DNA from: a virus
IMG/VR virus record: IMGVR_UViG_3300047408_000317
Span: 1-48,932 of that record
Strand: one strand, 5' to 3'
Length of the DNA: 48,932 nt
The first letter of the stretch is position 1; the number at the start of each line of letters is the position of its first letter. Positions 36,343 through 45,088 of the stretch are shown here, one piece after another. The translations under genes and the position numbers were made by a program. The notes under the pieces are model-generated. The model was not told the origin of the DNA. It saw only the letters and a program-made list of their open reading frames with translations, and did no database searches.

Positions 36343-38249
36343 CGACCGACGTCCTCGTCGGCATCGCGTCCGACGACACCGCGCGCGTGCAGGCCTCGCT
36401 GCGGCGCGCGAAGGCGAGTTACGCGCCGGCGCCGCGGCTGACGATCTCCGAATTCTCCGCACGCGAGATCGTCGTGACGTCGGGCCCGCTCGCCGGCACG
36501 CGCTGGCGCAACGACTTCGCGCCCTACCAGGTTGGCATCATGGACGCGCCGCTCGAGGACGGCGTCGAGATCGTCGTGGTGATGGGCTCGTCGCAGTGGG
36601 GCAAGACGGCGATCGCGGTCAACGTCGTCGGGTATCACATCAAACACGACCCGTGCACGATTCTGATCGTCGAGCCCACGCTCGATCCGATGGCCACCGA
36701 CTTTGCGACCAACCGGCTCGAGCCGGTGATCGCCGCGAGCCCGGCGCTGCAGGACTGCTTCAACAAGAAGAAGTCGAAGGACGCGCAGAACACCAAGCTG
36801 AACAAACGGTTCCGCGGCGGGTCTCTGGCGCTGGCCGGCGCCAATTCGGCGGCGTCGCTGGCCGCGCGGCCGACGCGGCTGCTCATCCTCGACGAGGTCG
36901 ATCGCTATCCCCTCGAGCTGCCCGGCGAAGGCAACACGCTCGCGATCGCCATGAAGCGGACGACGACGTTCCGCCGGCGCAAGCGGATCCTGATGCTCAG
37001 CTCGCCGACGATCGAGGGCGCGCCGATTCACGACTACTACGAGCGTGGCGATCAGCGGAAGTACTTCGTGCCGTGCCCGGAATGCGGCTTCATGCACCCG
37101 TTCGAGTGGGCCAACGTCAAGTGGCGGAACGACGATCCGGCGACCGCGCGCCTGGACTGCCCGGGCTGCGGCCACGAGCTCGACGATGCGGCGCGCATCG
37201 CGGTGCTGGCGCGCGGCGAGTGGCGGCCGACGAATCCGACGCGACGTGAAAAGCGGATTGTCTCGTTCCATCTCTGGGAAGCGTACTCACCGTTATCGTC
37301 GCTCTCGGAAATCGTCGCGAACTTCCTGTCGGCCACCAAGAAAAAGAAGGCCGGCGATCGCAGCGAGCTGCACACCTGGCAGAACACGACGCTCGGCGAG
37401 CCGGTCCCGCCCGATGACGGCGAAGGTGTCGAGTCGAGCTCGCTGCTGCTGCGGCGCGAACCCTCGGTGCCTGACGTCGACGTGCCGTACGGCGCCTGCT
37501 GTCTGACGATGGGCGTCGACGTCCAGGACGACCGGCTCGAGCTGCTCGTGATCGGCTGGGGGCCGGGCGAAGAATCCTGGATCGTCGACCGCGACACCTT
37601 GCCGGGCGACACCTCGCAGCCGGGGCCGTGGGCGCTGCTCGACGCGGTCCTCGATGCGCCGTATCGCCACGCCGGCGGGCAACTGCTCCACATTCAGGCG
37701 ACTTGCATCGACTCGGCCGGGCACCGCACGACGCTGGTCTACGACTGGGCGGAGAAGAAAGCCTCCCGGCGCGTCTACGCGATCATCGGCCGCGATGGCC
37801 AGCGCCCGATCGTCTCGTCGCCTTCGCCGAAGAAGTGGGGCCGCAATCAGCGCCAGGTGCCGCTCTACACGGTCGGCGTCGACGCGGCGAAGGGGCTGGT
37901 CATGGACCGGCTCAAAGTCACCGAGCGCGGCGCCGGCTACGTGCACCTGCCGGATGCGGCCTGGTGCGACGAGGAATTTGCCGCGCAGTTGGTCAGTGAG
38001 CGCTTGGTGCGCCGCAAGGTGCGCGGGCTGCCGGTGCAGGTCTGGAAAAAAATCCGCACCCGGAACGAAGCGCTCGACTGCGCGGTGTATGCGACCGCGG
38101 CGATGCGCCTGCTGAATCCGCGCCTCCAGGTGATGGCGCAGCAACTCGCCGCGACGAGCCGGCCGCCGCCGGCGCCGGGCGCGCCCGCGGCCCCGGCGGG
38201 CCCGACGTCGCGGCGGTCGCGCGTCAACCGGAGCAGTTACTTGTCATGA
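36339..38249 (+). CDS. terminase large subunit, lambda GpA type
   Basis: 636 residues. Walker A-like GSSQWGKT (83-90) and Walker B LLILDEVDRY (181-190) define the packaging ATPase. Two Cys pairs (CPEC at 246-249, CPGC at 274-277) form a zinc element typical of the GpA family. The C-terminal nuclease begins near 385 (MGVDVQDDRLELLVIGWG), with the catalytic Asp residues. It cuts concatemeric DNA at cos and drives it into the prohead. Length is close to lambda A (641). Confidence 0.93.
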   Translation: MTTDVLVGIASDDTARVQASLRRAKASYAPAPRLTISEFSAREIVVTSGPLAGTRWRNDFAPYQVGIMDAPLEDGVEIVVVMGSSQWGKTAIAVNVVGYHIKHDPCTILIVEPTLDPMATDFATNRLEPVIAASPALQDCFNKKKSKDAQNTKLNKRFRGGSLALAGANSAASLAARPTRLLILDEVDRYPLELPGEGNTLAIAMKRTTTFRRRKRILMLSSPTIEGAPIHDYYERGDQRKYFVPCPECGFMHPFEWANVKWRNDDPATARLDCPGCGHELDDAARIAVLARGEWRPTNPTRREKRIVSFHLWEAYSPLSSLSEIVANFLSATKKKKAGDRSELHTWQNTTLGEPVPPDDGEGVESSSLLLRREPSVPDVDVPYGACCLTMGVDVQDDRLELLVIGWGPGEESWIVDRDTLPGDTSQPGPWALLDAVLDAPYRHAGGQLLHIQATCIDSAGHRTTLVYDWAEKKASRRVYAIIGRDGQRPIVSSPSPKKWGRNQRQVPLYTVGVDAAKGLVMDRLKVTERGAGYVHLPDAAWCDEEFAAQLVSERLVRRKVRGLPVQVWKKIRTRNEALDCAVYATAAMRLLNPRLQVMAQQLAATSRPPPAPGAPAAPAGPTSRRSRVNRSSYLS

Positions 38250-38455
38250 TGCCCGAACCCCATCCGGCGCCGTCGTCGTTGCCCAGTCCCGCCCGATCGA
38301 AGGGCGGCCGCCCGAAGAAGCGCCACACGTCGGTCGTCAACGTCCGGATCCCGGATCACATCTACGACGCCTACTGCAAGACGTCGCACCGCACCGACCT
38401 GGACGTGCGCACGATCATGCGCCACGTGCTGACCATCTACGCGCCGAAGGCCTGA
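38246..38455 (+). CDS. small ribbon-helix-helix-like protein
   Basis: 69 residues. A basic 'KGGRPKKRHTSVVNVRIPDH' is followed by a helical segment (IYDAYCKTSHRTDLDVRTIM), the arrangement of ribbon-helix-helix regulators. Lies between terminase and W, a position held by small adaptor or regulatory genes in related phages. Confidence 0.5.
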   Translation: MMPEPHPAPSSLPSPARSKGGRPKKRHTSVVNVRIPDHIYDAYCKTSHRTDLDVRTIMRHVLTIYAPKA

Positions 38456-38475
38456 GTTGTCGTAGCCCAAAACCC
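38454..38475 (+). repeat. dispersed 22-bp element, copy 1
   Basis: A 22-bp stretch containing GTAGCCCAAAACCC (38462-38475) is repeated with one mismatch at 43952-43973. Both copies lie in the gap just before a head gene (W here, protease there), starting at or soon after the previous stop codon. Confidence 0.6.
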
Positions 38476-38511
38476 GACGCCCGCTCCAATCTGAGCGACC
38501 ATCCGAACCAC

Positions 38512-38712
38512 ATGGCGTATTCCCAGACGGACCTCGACACCATTCGCACCGCGATCGCGAAAGGGGAGCTGCGCGTCACCTTCGCGGACCGCAGCGTCGA
38601 GTACCGCTCGATCGACGATCTCTTGAAGGCGGAGTCCCACATCGCCAACGCGCTCTCCCTGGGCACCCGCAGCAAGCAGTCGTTCGGCACCGCGAGCAAA
38701 GGCTTCTTCTAA
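38512..38712 (+). CDS. head-tail joining protein, gpW-like
   Basis: 66 residues. 'YSQTDLDTIRTAIAKGELRV', 'FADRSVEYRSIDDLLKAE' and the C-terminal helix follow the lambda gpW pattern and its length (68). gpW binds the portal before the tail joins. The next gene, the portal, starts at its last base, exactly as in lambda W-B. Confidence 0.85.
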   Translation: MAYSQTDLDTIRTAIAKGELRVTFADRSVEYRSIDDLLKAESHIANALSLGTRSKQSFGTASKGFF

Positions 38713-40523
38713 TGGCCGCTCGAGGGGCCGCGAAGGCGGCGCCCGGCATCCGGGCGCGTCGGCCGGCCGCGACGCACGCGGACCGGGCGCTGAAGGCGCC
38801 GTCGTCAAAGGCGCCCCTGCGCCCGCGCAACAGCGCCGGCGTCACCTACGAGAGCGCGGCGCAGACGCGTCGCACGCGCGGCTGGAATGCGCCGACGACG
38901 TCGCCGAACACGTCGCTCCTCTATAGCATCACGACCCTGCGCGATCGCTCGCGGTCGGCAGTCCGCAACAACGGCTACGGCAAGGGCGCGATCGATCACC
39001 TGGTCACGAACATCATCGGCACCGGCATCAAGCCGATGTCGCAGGCCACGGATCCCGCGCTGCGCCGGCAGATTCAGGAACTGTTCACCCGCTGGACCGA
39101 CGAGAGCGACGCCGACGGCCTGCTCGACTTCTACGGCCAGCAGGCGCAAGCGGTGCGCGGCTGGCTCGTCGGCGGCGAAACGTACACCCGTCTGCGGCCG
39201 CGGTTCGTGTCGGACGGCTTGTCCGTGCCGCTGCAGCTGCAGAACATCGAGCCGGAGATCTCGCCGGCCGGCTACAACGATGTGCTGGCCAACGGCAATC
39301 GGGTGCGCGCGAGCATCGAGTTCGATCCGATCGGGCGGCGCCTGGCGTACTACTTCTACCCGCAGCGGCCCGGCGACCTGATGGACTACGACCCGTCGCA
39401 ATTGCGGCGCGTGCCGGCGGAAAGCGTTGCCCATCTCTACGACCCCGTGCGCGCCGGACAGATTCGCGGCGAGCCGCACCTCACGCCGGCGTTGATCCGC
39501 CTGTTTGATCTGGACAAGTTCGACGACGCGGTGCTGCTCGGGCAGCAGCTCGCGAATATGTTCGTGGCCTTCCTGTCGCGGCCGTCGAACGCCGGCGACG
39601 CGCAGGAAACGCAGCCGCTCACCGGTCTGCCAACTGAGATCGACCCCACGGGCCAGCCGCAGCTCAGTCTCGAGCCGGGCATCTTCCAGGAATTGGGACC
39701 CGGGGAGGATGTGAAGTTCTCGACCCCGCCGCAGGTCGGCGCCGCCTACGTCGACTTCACGCGGCAGCAGCTCTATCACGTCGCCGCGGCCGCCGGCGTG
39801 CCCTACGAAACGCTGACCGGCGATCTCTCGCGTGTGAACGACCGGACCGTCCGCGTCATCCTCGCCGAGTTCCGCCGGCGCGTGATGATGTGGCAGCACC
39901 AGATCGTCGCGTATCAGTGGTGCCGGCCGGTGTATCAGGGATGGCTCGACCGCGCGGTCCTCGCCGGCGCGTTGCCGATTGCCGCCGCGGACTACGCCGC
40001 GCACCCTGAAGACTACGCCGCGGTGAAATGGGTGCCGCAGGGCTGGCCCTACATCAACCCGGTGCAGGACATCCAGGCCTCGAAGGATGCGGTGCGCGCC
40101 GGCTTCTCGTCGCGCTCGGCCGAGGTCAGCAGCCAGGGCGAGGACGCCGAGGTCATCGACGCCGAGCAGCAGGTCGACAACACGCGCGCGGACGCGGCGG
40201 GCCTGCGCTACGACTCGGATGGGCGTCAGGCGACGACGCCGAAGTTGAGCAGCGATCCGGCGACGCCGCCGGATCCGACGATCACCGAGACGACGCCGGT
40301 GACCAACGCGGCGCCGCCGATGACCTTCACGATCCCGGTCACCGTGCACGCCAACATCAACGAGGGCGCGATCCAGGCGCCCGTGACGCTGGCCGACGGC
40401 GCGGTCCAGACCGACGTGCACGTCACCAACGGCGGCCGCACGGTCAAGACGATCCGCCGCAACGCGGCCAACCAGATCACCGCGATCGTGGAAGAGCCGG
40501 ACGAGACGGCTGCCGATGGCTAA
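38712..40523 (+). CDS. portal protein, lambda gpB type
   Basis: 603 residues. 'SPNTSLLYSITTLRDRSRSA', 'VRNNGYGKGAIDHLVTNIIG', 'TGIKPMS' and 'QNIEPEISP' belong to the lambda B/HK022 portal family. Portal crowns form the DNA entry channel. The last 100 residues (from 'SRSAEVSSQGEDAEVIDAEQ') form a longer tail than in lambda. Sits directly after W and before three inserted genes rather than next to the protease. Confidence 0.92.
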   Translation: MAARGAAKAAPGIRARRPAATHADRALKAPSSKAPLRPRNSAGVTYESAAQTRRTRGWNAPTTSPNTSLLYSITTLRDRSRSAVRNNGYGKGAIDHLVTNIIGTGIKPMSQATDPALRRQIQELFTRWTDESDADGLLDFYGQQAQAVRGWLVGGETYTRLRPRFVSDGLSVPLQLQNIEPEISPAGYNDVLANGNRVRASIEFDPIGRRLAYYFYPQRPGDLMDYDPSQLRRVPAESVAHLYDPVRAGQIRGEPHLTPALIRLFDLDKFDDAVLLGQQLANMFVAFLSRPSNAGDAQETQPLTGLPTEIDPTGQPQLSLEPGIFQELGPGEDVKFSTPPQVGAAYVDFTRQQLYHVAAAAGVPYETLTGDLSRVNDRTVRVILAEFRRRVMMWQHQIVAYQWCRPVYQGWLDRAVLAGALPIAAADYAAHPEDYAAVKWVPQGWPYINPVQDIQASKDAVRAGFSSRSAEVSSQGEDAEVIDAEQQVDNTRADAAGLRYDSDGRQATTPKLSSDPATPPDPTITETTPVTNAAPPMTFTIPVTVHANINEGAIQAPVTLADGAVQTDVHVTNGGRTVKTIRRNAANQITAIVEEPDETAADG

Positions 40524-40917
40524 GAATTTCAAGCGCAGCACGCGGGCGCTGACCGCGGAAGCCAACGCGGTCTGCGCGCTGCTGCCCAACGGCTCGCTGC
40601 GGATCTACAGCGGCACGCAGCCGGCGACCGCGAATACGCCGATCACCGACCAGGTCCTCCTGGTCGAACTGCGCTTCGGCGCGCCGGCGTTTGCGGCGGC
40701 GGTGCTCGGCGTGGCGACGGCGCGGCCGCTGGCCCCGGCCGACGCGATCGCCAGCGGCGACGCGACCTGGTTCCGGACGGCGACGGCGGATGGGGACGAC
40801 CTGACCGACGGGAGCGCGGGTCTGGTTGACTGCGACATGACGATCTCCAAGATCGCGATCGTCGCGAATGCCCAGGTCAGCATCGCGTCCATGAAGTACA
40901 CGGCGAACCCCGGGTAG
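40516..40917 (+). CDS. small structural protein of head region
   Basis: 133 residues. 'LLPNGSLRIYSGTQPATANT', 'LLVELRFGAPAFAAA' and 'ASGDATWFRTATADGDDL' match a small family found in phages with lambda-like heads and no known role, probably a decoration-type beta protein. Overlaps the portal end by 8 nt. Confidence 0.6.
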   Translation: MAKNFKRSTRALTAEANAVCALLPNGSLRIYSGTQPATANTPITDQVLLVELRFGAPAFAAAVLGVATARPLAPADAIASGDATWFRTATADGDDLTDGSAGLVDCDMTISKIAIVANAQVSIASMKYTANPG

Positions 40918-40929
40918 CGCGCCCCTTCC

Positions 40930-41235
40930 ATGGCTTGGCCTTTTGCGAGCGTCAGCGCGCCGAACGGCGACACCGGACCCGGGACCGCGCTCCCGACCAG
41001 CGCCGAGGCGTTGTCCGCGAATCCGTTGTGGTTGATCGGGGCGGTGTTCACTAACACCAACGCCGCGCAGCGCACGGTGACGCTGACCGACAGCAGCGGC
41101 GCGATCGTTGATGAATTCGTGGTGCCCGGCGGCGCCTCACCCGACCCGAAGGAATACCCGTTCCGGCCGCTGACCGGCCTCAAATGGCTCGCGAGCGGCG
41201 CCGGCGTGGTCGGCCATCTGTGGTGGTACGAATGA
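40930..41235 (+). CDS. small beta-rich structural protein
   Basis: 101 residues. 'SANPLWLIGAVFTNTNAAQR', 'TVTLTDSSGAIVDEFVVP' and 'HLWWYE' look like a compact beta sandwich. The stop overlaps the next start (ATGA). Extra gene relative to lambda; possible head decoration or accessory. Confidence 0.5.
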   Translation: MAWPFASVSAPNGDTGPGTALPTSAEALSANPLWLIGAVFTNTNAAQRTVTLTDSSGAIVDEFVVPGGASPDPKEYPFRPLTGLKWLASGAGVVGHLWWYE

Positions 41236-43553
41236 CGCGCACCTGGTGGATCGCGGTGGTCCTCTCGCTGCTCTCGGTCGCGCGCGCGGGCGCGCAAACG
41301 CCGGTGGTCGCGAAAGTGATCGACGTCTCGACCGGTGTGACGACCGACGTCGGCGACGCCACCGACCACGCGATCCGCGTCAAGCAGGTCCCGGGCGGCA
41401 CCGTCTGGACGTTCAACTGGACGCAGCTGCTCGGCGCGGCGCCGTCGGCGACCAACCCGATGCCGTCGCGGCTGACGGACGGCTCGGTGTTCATCGACCC
41501 GCGATCCATTCGCGTGTTGACGAGCAGCGACGTCGTCACGGTGGTGCAGCCCACCGGCACGAATTTACATGTGGTCGTCGACGCCGCGCCTACGACCACC
41601 GTGACCGGGACGTTCTGGCAGGCGACACAGCCGGTGAGCGGCACCGTGACGACGACGCCACCCGGGAACGCCAGCACGAACCTCACGCAGTTGGGCGGCG
41701 CGACGCTGACGATCGGCCAACAGCTCGCGGCCGCGTCGATGCCGGTCATCCTGCCGTCGGCGACGGTGACCACACTGACGCCGCCGGCCGCGATCACCGG
41801 CTTCGCGCTCGAGGCCGGACACCTGGCAACGATCGACACGTCGACGGCGCGTCTGCCGGCGCAGGGGCAGGCGCTGGCGGCGGCGTCGCTGCCGGTCGTG
41901 CTGCCGGCGGCGCAGATCACCACCCTCACGCCGCCGGCCGCGATCACCGGCTTCGCGCTCGAGGCGGGCAACATCGCGACGGTCGCCGGCGCCGTGACGT
42001 CGTCCGTGATGCAGGCCAACGTCAAACAGGTCAACGGCGTCACCGTCCTCACCGGCACCGGCGCGACCGGCACCGGTGCTCAGCGCCTAACCGTCGCCGT
42101 TGACAGCGCGACCGTGGCGGGCTCAGCCTCGCTGCCGGCCGGTACCAACGTGATCGGCCACACCATCAACGACTCCGGCTCGACGACGGCGGTGACCGGC
42201 AACGTCACCGCGGTGCAGGCGACCGGCACGAACCTGCACATGGTCTGCGACAGCGGCTGCAGCGCCGGCGGCTCGTTCGCTGACGCCGCGGCATTCACCG
42301 CCGGCACGACGTCGATCTCGACCATCGGCGCGCTGTTCGACGACACACCGCCAACCGCGATCGTCGCCGGTCATGCGGCGGCGCCGCGCATCACGACGAA
42401 CCGCGGGCTGCACGTCAACCTGCGCAGCGCCGCGGGCGCGGAACTCCCGCTCCCGGCCGCGCTCGCGGCCAACGGCGGCCTGAAGATCGAAGGCGTCGCC
42501 GGCGGCGTGGCCGTCCCGGTCAGTGGCACGTTTTTCCAGGGGACGCAGCCGATCAGCGGCACGGTCACGACGACGCCGCCGGCGAACGCGTCCTCGAACG
42601 TCGCCCAGATCGCCGGCACGACGACGGTGACCGCTGGCGTGTCTGGACTCCTCGCGATCGGCGGCAACGTCGCCAATGCTGTCACCGCCACCGCGAACCC
42701 GGTGCCGATCGGCGGCGTGTTCACGACGACCCCGGCGACACTGACCACCGGACAAACGGCCACGTTCCAATTCACCGCCGCGCAGAACGCGAAGCACGAT
42801 CTCACCACGATCGCTGGAACCGCGCCGACGACGGTGGGGAAGCTCGACATCAAGGGCGCCGACGGCGACGTGTTCGTCCGGCAGGCGACCGGCACGAACC
42901 TGCACGCGGTCCTCGACACGACCTCCACGACCGCGGTGACGCAAGCGACGGGGACCAACCTCCATGCGGTGCTCGATACCACGTCGACCACCGCCGTCAC
43001 CCAGGCGACGGCGGCCAATCTCAATGCCACCGTGACGCAGCAAACGCTGACCAAGGGCACGCAGGGCGCGACCGGCATCTCGACGCAGGATCTGAAGGAC
43101 GCCGGCCGAGCCTCGGTCATGTACACCGCCTCAGTGGCCTCAACGGCCGTCGCCGAGACACTGATCACCTTGACGAAGTCGGTCGGACTCGCCGCGACGA
43201 CGACCTGCAGCTCGTGCACGATCACCACCGGCAAGACCTTCCGGATCCAGGCCATCACCGCCACGGTGCGCAACAGCACGGGCACGACGGCCTCGGCGGT
43301 GGTGACCCTGAACCTCCGGGCCGCCGTCGCCGGTGCGACCACGACCGCCTCGCCGTTACAGATGCACTACATTTCGACGGTGCCGGCGAGCACGGTACCG
43401 ACGGTGCTCCCGACGATGCTGATCGCGGACGGCTTCGAGATCGCCAGCAACGGCGCGACCAACACCTGGGGATTGACGATCATCCATCCGCAGTGGGTGA
43501 CCGCCTCGGTGGTGGTCACCTTCGACATCACCCTGATTGGGTACGAGTACTAA
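41232..43553 (+). CDS. exported repetitive beta protein, virion or surface accessory
   Basis: 773 residues from ATG 41232. Residues 1-22 form a signal peptide ('WWIAVVLSLLSVARAGAQ'). The rest is Thr/Val/Ala-rich beta structure with repeated phrases: 'TLTPPAAITGFALEAG' twice (nt 41773-41820, 41920-41967), 'FWQATQPVSGTVTTTPP' and a variant, and 'QATGTNLHAVLDTTSTTAVT' in tandem near 42880-43000. These features resemble fibre-like or adhesin repeats. Its place between portal and protease is not part of the lambda plan, so it is an added gene; whether it reaches the virion or the host surface is unknown. Confidence 0.6.
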   Translation: MTRTWWIAVVLSLLSVARAGAQTPVVAKVIDVSTGVTTDVGDATDHAIRVKQVPGGTVWTFNWTQLLGAAPSATNPMPSRLTDGSVFIDPRSIRVLTSSDVVTVVQPTGTNLHVVVDAAPTTTVTGTFWQATQPVSGTVTTTPPGNASTNLTQLGGATLTIGQQLAAASMPVILPSATVTTLTPPAAITGFALEAGHLATIDTSTARLPAQGQALAAASLPVVLPAAQITTLTPPAAITGFALEAGNIATVAGAVTSSVMQANVKQVNGVTVLTGTGATGTGAQRLTVAVDSATVAGSASLPAGTNVIGHTINDSGSTTAVTGNVTAVQATGTNLHMVCDSGCSAGGSFADAAAFTAGTTSISTIGALFDDTPPTAIVAGHAAAPRITTNRGLHVNLRSAAGAELPLPAALAANGGLKIEGVAGGVAVPVSGTFFQGTQPISGTVTTTPPANASSNVAQIAGTTTVTAGVSGLLAIGGNVANAVTATANPVPIGGVFTTTPATLTTGQTATFQFTAAQNAKHDLTTIAGTAPTTVGKLDIKGADGDVFVRQATGTNLHAVLDTTSTTAVTQATGTNLHAVLDTTSTTAVTQATAANLNATVTQQTLTKGTQGATGISTQDLKDAGRASVMYTASVASTAVAETLITLTKSVGLAATTTCSSCTITTGKTFRIQAITATVRNSTGTTASAVVTLNLRAAVAGATTTASPLQMHYISTVPASTVPTVLPTMLIADGFEIASNGATNTWGLTIIHPQWVTASVVVTFDITLIGYEY

Positions 43554-43565
43554 CCCGAGCCCGCG

Positions 43566-43949
43566 ATGAAGCTCGCCACCCGCTGGTTGTTCTTCTACGG
43601 GTCGGCGGCGTCGGCCGACGCTGTCACCGGGACGGTGGCGGTCACCGGCGCAGCGGCCAGCTGCGCGATCACCGCCGTCGAGACGCTGCCGGCGACGTCC
43701 GGCGCCTCGACGCCGTTCGTCCGCGGCGCCCGGCCGATCGATCGGCGCAAGCTCGAACAGCCCACCGTCCTGATCCGCACCGTGGACGCGCAGGCGGCGC
43801 CGGCCTCGTGCCAAGCGCTCGCCACCGTCACGATCCCCACGCTGACCGCGGCGGTGCAGCTGCGCGCCGCGGCCGCCGACGTCGACAGCCACGCCACGAT
43901 CCTCTTCCTGGACGACGACGAGACGCTGCTGCTGATCGCGGCGGCGTGA
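43566..43949 (+). CDS. small hypothetical head-region protein
   Basis: 127 residues, beta-rich (DAVTGTVAVTGAAASCAITA; AVQLRAAAADVDSHATILFL). Shares the Ala/Thr-rich style of the preceding gene. Function unknown; third gene inserted between portal and protease. Confidence 0.5.
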   Translation: MKLATRWLFFYGSAASADAVTGTVAVTGAAASCAITAVETLPATSGASTPFVRGARPIDRRKLEQPTVLIRTVDAQAAPASCQALATVTIPTLTAAVQLRAAAADVDSHATILFLDDDETLLLIAAA

Positions 43950-43951
43950 CC

Positions 43952-43973
43952 GAGTTGTTGTAGCCCAAAACCC
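43952..43973 (+). repeat. dispersed 22-bp element, copy 2
   Basis: Second copy of the 22-bp element (one mismatch to 38454-38475), starting 3 nt after a stop and 37 nt before the protease start. Confidence 0.6.
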
Positions 43974-44009
43974 AGCCTTGGCGCGGACTCGTGTGATTCT
44001 GCCTCTCAC

Positions 44010-45080
44010 ATGAAAGTCGCCCGCCAGTGGTACCGCTTCGAGAATGCCGCGGCCGATCCGTCCGTCGCGGAACTCTTCATCTACGGCGACATCGGCGAGT
44101 CGTACTGGAACGACAACGCGGTCACGGCGATCCAGTGCCTCAGCGATCTCAAGGCCCTGCCGTCGACCGTCTCGAAGATCGTCGTGCGCGTGAATTCGCT
44201 GGGCGGCTCGTGCTTCGATGCCGCGGCGATCGCGAACGCGCTGCGCGAACAGGCCGCCAAGGGGCGCACCATCGAGACCTCGAACGACGGGATCGCCGCG
44301 AGCGCCGCCACGGTCATCCTCATGGCCGGCAGCGTCATCCGGATGGCCGACAACGCGATCCTGATGGTGCACAACCCCGACACAAGCCTCTACGGCAACG
44401 CCTGCGAGCTGCGCAAGATGGCCGACACCCTCGACGCCATCCGCAACACGATCGTCGCCACCTACCAATGGCATTCGTCGCTGTCCACCGAGGCGCTCAT
44501 CGCCCTCATGGACGCCGAGACCTGGATGGACGCCGACACCGCGATCGCCAACGGCTTCGCGACCGAGAAGGTCGAGGGCCTGAAGGTCGTCGCGAGCCTC
44601 GATCGGCGGACCACCGCCACGCTCACGATCCCGGACCAGTTCAAAGCCCGCGTCGAGGCGCTGCTGAAGCCGGCCGACCCGACGCCGGCGGCGCCGGTCG
44701 TCGCCTCTGCCACCGACGTCCTGACCCGGGTGCAGGCCGCCGGCCTCGACCTGGCGTTTGCGAGCGCCCTCGTCTCGGCGGCGCTGCCGCTCGAGCAGGT
44801 GACCGCGCGCATCGCGACCGCGAAAACCGAACAGGCGCAGTCGGCCGCGCGCGTCGCCGAGATCCGCGCCCTCTGCGCGACGGCGAAGCAGGCCGACCTG
44901 GCCGACACGTTCATCACCGGCGGCCTCAGCGTCGACGGCGTGCGCGCCGCGCTGACACACGTCACGGCGCAGCTCGACCGCGTGAATCCGATCGACGCCA
45001 GCCTCCAGCCGGAGACCGGCACGGCCACCGTCCGCATCGACACGGCGGCGGTCTACGCCGCCCGCAATCACTCGAAGTGA
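44010..45080 (+). CDS. ClpP-type prohead protease (with possible scaffold C-terminus)
   Basis: 356 residues. Ser98 in 'DGIAASAATVILMAG' and His121 in 'AILMVHNPDTSLYG' are the catalytic pair of the ClpP-like phage protease family, with 'KIVVRVNSLGGSCFDA' before them. The C-terminal 150 residues are helical, alanine-rich (SALVSAALPLEQVTARIATA) and resemble the scaffold part (lambda Nu3) that overlaps gpC. It matures the prohead. Gene order protease-D-E is as in lambda. Confidence 0.9.
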   Translation: MKVARQWYRFENAAADPSVAELFIYGDIGESYWNDNAVTAIQCLSDLKALPSTVSKIVVRVNSLGGSCFDAAAIANALREQAAKGRTIETSNDGIAASAATVILMAGSVIRMADNAILMVHNPDTSLYGNACELRKMADTLDAIRNTIVATYQWHSSLSTEALIALMDAETWMDADTAIANGFATEKVEGLKVVASLDRRTTATLTIPDQFKARVEALLKPADPTPAAPVVASATDVLTRVQAAGLDLAFASALVSAALPLEQVTARIATAKTEQAQSAARVAEIRALCATAKQADLADTFITGGLSVDGVRAALTHVTAQLDRVNPIDASLQPETGTATVRIDTAAVYAARNHSK

Positions 45081-45088
45081 AGGAGCCC

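Noticed and set aside
38805-40589. 594-residue minus-strand ORF
   Set aside because: Antisense to the portal gene; Arg/Ala/Gly-rich translation typical of GC-rich shadow frames.
43356-45071. 571-residue minus-strand ORF
   Set aside because: Antisense to the protease gene, whose catalytic motifs are on the plus strand.
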